Positions 15,701 through 16,511 of a stretch of 16,511 nucleotides of DNA are shown piece after piece. The position numbers and the translations under genes are program-made. The stretch's first letter is position 1; every line of letters starts with the position of its first letter. Source of the stretch: CAZLMW01 sp964560875 (GTDB lineage Bacteria; Myxococcota_A; UBA9042). A model generated the notes under the pieces. That model was given only the letters and a program-made list of their open reading frames with translations, was not told where the DNA came from and did not search any database. Location: positions 1 through 16,511 of the forward strand of contig CAZLMW010000157.1 in NCBI GenBank assembly GCA_964560875.1, written 5' to 3'.

Positions 15701-16511
15701 GACTGAAGCGACCGACTCGCAGCCTTGGGACCATCACACCCACGCCGAGATCATCGGCGCGCGGCCGCACAGCGATACGTCTCTGCAGGGTGTTGTTGGC
15801 TATTGGAAGCTTGACGGCGACGCAAAGGACGTTGTCGGCAAGCACAACGGCACGGTGAAGAGCGCCCAGGCGACGGTCGGCCGCTTTGGTGATGCAGACG
15901 GCGCCATGGCTCTGGGCAGCGGTAAACGGGTGGAAACGGGCTACGCGTGGTCTGTGAATGGCTCGTCCTCGTACACCATCGAGGCGTGGGTCCGGCGCGA
16001 CGCTGGCTCCACGAAGACATCATTCGTTCTCGGTGCCGAGACCGTCGGTAGCGAGGAGTTTACGCTGTACGCGAGCAAGTCTGGCCTCGCTTTTTCCGTC
16101 GCGGCGCCCAAAGGCAAGGGCGTCTTCCTACAATCGGACGCGTTTGCCAACGGCCGCTGGAGCCATGTCGCGGTGGTGCGCGATGGCGCGACGAAAACGG
16201 CGACGTTGTACATCGATGGCGTCGCGCAGAAGACAGCCGCGGACACGACGCAGGGCTTCAACGCCACCAACAAGCGACCGCTGTGGATCGGCGCGAACAA
16301 CCGCTCCGACGGCCAAGCGACGCAGTTTGAGGGCGCGATCGACGAGGTCATCATCCACGACGTCGCCAGGTCCGCCGACTACATCGCCAAGCGCGCGATC
16401 GGGCTGCCCCGCGTGCGTTTCCTGGCCCATACCCGGTCGTACAAGTCGTCGGGCGGCGCGTACCGGTATCACGACTACAAGCTGTGGTGGGGCAACAAGG
16501 CGGCCAAGGCG
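9798..16511 (+). CDS. Second giant modular surface lipoprotein, interrupted by an assembly gap and open at the window end
   Basis: Starts at ATG 9798 with GGGAG (9788-9792) before it. The signal peptide has Arg15, Arg16 and Arg20, a hydrophobic core, and lipobox LSGC with Cys35. After 44 codons comes a run of 100 N; the same frame then stays open for 2160 codons to the window end, so both ends of the visible gene agree. Order after the gap: about nine Cys-rich repeats of the CDDGNxCT...C...GC type (10050-11124), a TSP3-like calcium motif (about 11136-11200), LamG 1 (11361-11930), LamG 2 (12063-12690), LamG 3 (12873-13465), a Cys-rich piece (13500-13643), a seven-bladed propeller (13647-14598), one Cys repeat (14640-14717), a TSP3-like motif (14733), LamG 4 (14961-15650), LamG 5 (15780-16405). 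No catalytic motif is seen. A surface adhesin or glycan/matrix-binding role is inferred from the modules. True length is unknown. Confidence 0.92.
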   Translation, partial: MSYSCSGLPFGALSRRVSLRWALVISLLPLALSGCLTDEVTDDQXXXXXXXXXXXXXXXXXXXXXXXXXXXXXXXXXXLPKAGNCDDGNKCTKNNACAKGKCDEGLPVKCTDDKNPCTLDVCDNSGKFGAKGCVHPPAPATATCDDGNKCTDDSCDGKGKCVGKPAKTKDGKANLCACESTKDCAKLEDGKVCNGTLKCTNVGVADLPQVCTVDVATVVVCKKPAGKDGGCLLSTCSEVTKKCETVADNKGGVCDDGNKCTAGDKCNDVGICVAGKGIDVSKVIKDGGCDDGNGCTADSCDAKKGCVHDGAKMAAKGCDDGDKCTTGDLCAVTGACQPGKLKSCDDGDVCTLGEACEKATGACSKGKAKVCDDGDACTTDSCDAKKGCVTSKVSCDDGNPCTIDSCDPKAKNGANGCLATKLKDGVACASGGAKGVCKGGVCDAAADFDHDGLTGAADKCPTVWNPDGDAKRGATSCPEWKGSGWGSSSSLSLTEPGQQAGLSKARRTNEPVEIPLVNGIRDASLVGYWPLDDDATGAFGDAKGAKTVGAATKHTIKHKSAFATATGTLMTWVRLSKMPANWAGIFEVEGTIGAGNGDLQLMVLSSGAVQVEYEPNTAFKSAPVKWMNAWRHVAVTWGGSAVGIYVDGRLVASQANAKLAALAAADLKIGWGEDAKNKTVFPLLGDVDDAALFNRALSPAEIATYAASKAPYGGSFVPGAQADFDDVRVTEKTNVQVGEHATHFEVIGARPHSDTDLKDVVAYWKLDGDAKDVTGKHDGKLTSTALATGRFGDSGGATRFDGKGAHIAVDHAAALTPKNGTVELWVRPDDVSKHAGLVTKMSSHKDPTTMSWYLALRPGGTIGAYLSNGQKSVFVECSTRKLRVGAWHHVASTWDAKNLTVYVDGVRCVSTPSNGYGSGGGHKVYLGSYRRDGSKHDDLSGLLDEVIVHSVARSADYFAKRARGLPRVRFLAHTRAKAEATGGFKSHDYTLRWGNKAAKAVPTQVVGLDKKMTCDALLSPCLGYAGWWRFDDPGALLFGATSARSTLVHYKGPQSFAAGGHAGGGLDTGKGAVKTASPFQVAPGFTIETSARYRSGSHLVHVAGSPQHFQVDVDTNNGNKIIAVPHAAANKCGFTSKTALPKFDAAQPWAHLAFAYAGAIGELSVNGVVESTSNCGLLKSIAVPVTLGGDSGMSNPADVVVDDFRLMHRALSADELSHFPLLRHGLKATAPPKHGCDDGNACTIDTKTPAGCLNKAATSVACSLGGTTGTCRQGVCKDKATCVLGYASYTKPNGGLFDGVDVAANGDVFVAPQYGTSESAVMRIGADKKALWTTKIAATSSLPAIEAAANGDVVAGGYGGRLARVGASGKLLWTRKVGELDEWVWDIEELSDGKLAIVGARKAGKFDGVIGVFTASGQPTWTENVGTGGAYDQLYNVAVGPDRIYAVGRSVNSTIALAYTHAGKKLWHKTLTLASKGRNDLAVLANGQIVVTGDTTFAVLNRDGAAIWTKDPAHGELRAVSVFGDANRFVVMGKSGFSGWEAIGKKWWNNGVPKPPSYGWFRVRQAPAGDLVFVGGGVPSGTTLSDRSGTLMRMSPYGYSDCAKAGLCAGGRDRCDDDNACTTDWCEPSKGCTHAVIKTCGAPPGWDQDNDGLADANDKCPNAWSPDDDGVRGSSSCAPFSGKGWSWSSSAGLRQPGLNVPWSAVRRTNEPVELPLVNGILDASVAGYWKFDGDGKDSSDGALHLSNGSAKYTADTPFDTGKSFDAGATGDSMRRSLKAPISVAEATVSLWVKPLAKPPVGGGCYLFSSHQHSKTQGKSSHWHAVWTNGKGIEKGGLMLGAGQNNFAERYARTAAPVMDNALGRWTHVAATFRDGNTDPWRVYVDGKPVAHVASGQSGQFQPMQLQYFAVGRAAAVDPNPACKALFDDVVIFRRALSPDEIATYVASKTPYGSGFVPNAQADFDDVRVTEATDSQPWDHHTHAEIIGARPHSDTSLQGVVGYWKLDGDAKDVVGKHNGTVKSAQATVGRFGDADGAMALGSGKRVETGYAWSVNGSSSYTIEAWVRRDAGSTKTSFVLGAETVGSEEFTLYASKSGLAFSVAAPKGKGVFLQSDAFANGRWSHVAVVRDGATKTATLYIDGVAQKTAADTTQGFNATNKRPLWIGANNRSDGQATQFEGAIDEVIIHDVARSADYIAKRAIGLPRVRFLAHTRSYKSSGGAYRYHDYKLWWGNKAAKA
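9932..10031. other. Assembly gap of 100 N
   Basis: Exactly 100 undetermined bases, the conventional size for a scaffold gap of unknown length. It falls 134 bases into the second lipoprotein gene, between the signal peptide and the Cys-rich repeats. The missing part probably contains more linker or Cys repeats. The preserved frame across it has a one in three chance of being coincidence, so the real gap size cannot be read from it. Confidence 0.95.
10050..11124 (+). repeat. Array of Cys-rich repeats (CDDGNxCT type)
   Basis: About nine imperfect units, each opening C-D-D-G-[ND]-x-C-T (one variant reads CTDDKNPCT) and continuing with a C-D/C pair and GC, about 25-35 residues long. The pattern is that of the Dictyostelium-type extracellular Cys repeat (Pfam Dicty_CTDC). 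A more divergent Cys-rich stretch interrupts the array at about 10330-10555. Isolated units recur at 13503 and 14640. They probably form a disulfide-stabilised rod holding the LamG domains away from the membrane. Confidence 0.8.
11136..12797 (+). repeat. Duplicated super-module, copy A (TSP3-like motif plus LamG pair)
   Basis: Opens with a DFDHDG calcium-type motif and DKCP, then a Trp/Ser-rich strip, RRTNEPVEIPLVNGI, LamG 1, the linker QADFDDVRVTE...IGARPHSD, LamG 2, and the closing GLPRVRFLAHTR...WGNKAAKA. The same order recurs in copy B. Conserved landmarks are 3600 bases apart at 11319/14919 and 3714 apart at 12651/16365 and 12777/16491; the change reflects a longer LamG 4 in copy B. Confidence 0.88.
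13647..14598 (+). other. Seven-bladed beta-propeller within the second lipoprotein
   Basis: Seven consecutive repeats of about 40-50 residues follow the pattern small/hydrophobic strand, then [NDP]G[DKQ][LIV], a VxxG strand, then xxxGKxLWT, as in ANGDVVAGGYGG and ASGKLLWTRKV. This is the PQQ/WD-like propeller layout. Cys-rich pieces lie on both sides (13500-13643 and 14640-14717). No ligand-binding residues can be assigned. Confidence 0.7.
14733..16511 (+). repeat. Duplicated super-module, copy B, cut by the window end
   Basis: Repeats copy A in the same order: DQDNDG and DKCP, Trp/Ser strip, RRTNEPVELPLVNGI, LamG 4, QADFDDVRVTE...IGARPHSD, LamG 5, GLPRVRFLAHTR, and the WGNKAAKA motif on which the window ends. 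In copy A the next element is a third LamG domain with DALLSPCLGYAGWW, so a LamG 6 is expected just beyond the edge. Confidence 0.88.

Noticed and set aside
10050..16511. Rhs/YD-repeat or contact-dependent toxin
   Set aside because: There are no YD repeats, no PxxxxDPxGL core boundary and no toxin-like tip; the modules are Cys repeats, LamG and propeller.
1..16511. Mobile element or prophage
   Set aside because: No transposase, integrase, phage structural gene or terminal inverted repeats were found; coding style is uniform across the window.

Overview
GC-rich, tightly packed bacterial DNA. It is most likely from a member of the Myxococcota or a related deltaproteobacterial lineage, in a draft assembly with one run of 100 N. 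The lineage call rests on four things seen in the sequence: a Ser/Thr kinase of the myxobacterial membrane type with a PEGA domain; repeated 'CDDGN...GDGC' motifs of the family known as the Myxococcus cysteine-rich repeat (DUF4215-like); long Ser/Gly-rich linkers behind lipoprotein signal peptides; and codon use dominated by GAC, AAC, AAG and GGC. No tRNA, rRNA, CRISPR array or transposase was seen.

Layout. At the left edge on the minus strand there may be the first 16 codons of an unknown gene (1-48). Next comes a complete minus-strand Ser/Thr kinase (116-2386) with a zinc ribbon, kinase domain, transmembrane segment, PEGA domain and two SHOCT-like C-terminal helical hairpins. A 253-bp divergent spacer separates it from a run of plus-strand genes. 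These are a 1575-residue modular lipoprotein (2640-7367), a small protein with a receiver-like half and a degenerate GGDEF half (7460-8461), and a secreted protein that looks like an outer-membrane beta-barrel (8546-9565). A 232-bp spacer rich in inverted repeats follows, carrying a good sigma-54 type -24/-12 promoter. The last gene is a second giant lipoprotein that starts at 9798, is interrupted by the N run, stays open in one frame from 10032, and is still open at 16511.

How the parts may fit. The two lipoproteins are assembled from extracellular modules: lamin-tail domains, thrombospondin type 3-like calcium-binding repeats, DUF4215 or Dictyostelium-type Cys-rich repeats, LamG/jelly-roll domains, a beta-propeller and a somatomedin-B-like knot. 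They look like surface adhesion or matrix proteins. The degenerate GGDEF protein has lost catalytic residues but keeps an I-site RxxD at the canonical spacing, which suggests a c-di-GMP receptor. With the divergent kinase and the putative sigma-54 promoter, this suggests a signal-controlled surface-display locus. That functional link is inferred from gene order; the domain content is read directly from the translations.

The most notable points are a somatomedin-B-like domain in a bacterial lipoprotein, a fourth lamin-tail domain split by inserted modules, a tandem duplication of about 3.6-3.7 kb inside the second lipoprotein, and the large open reading frame hidden by the assembly gap and the window edge.
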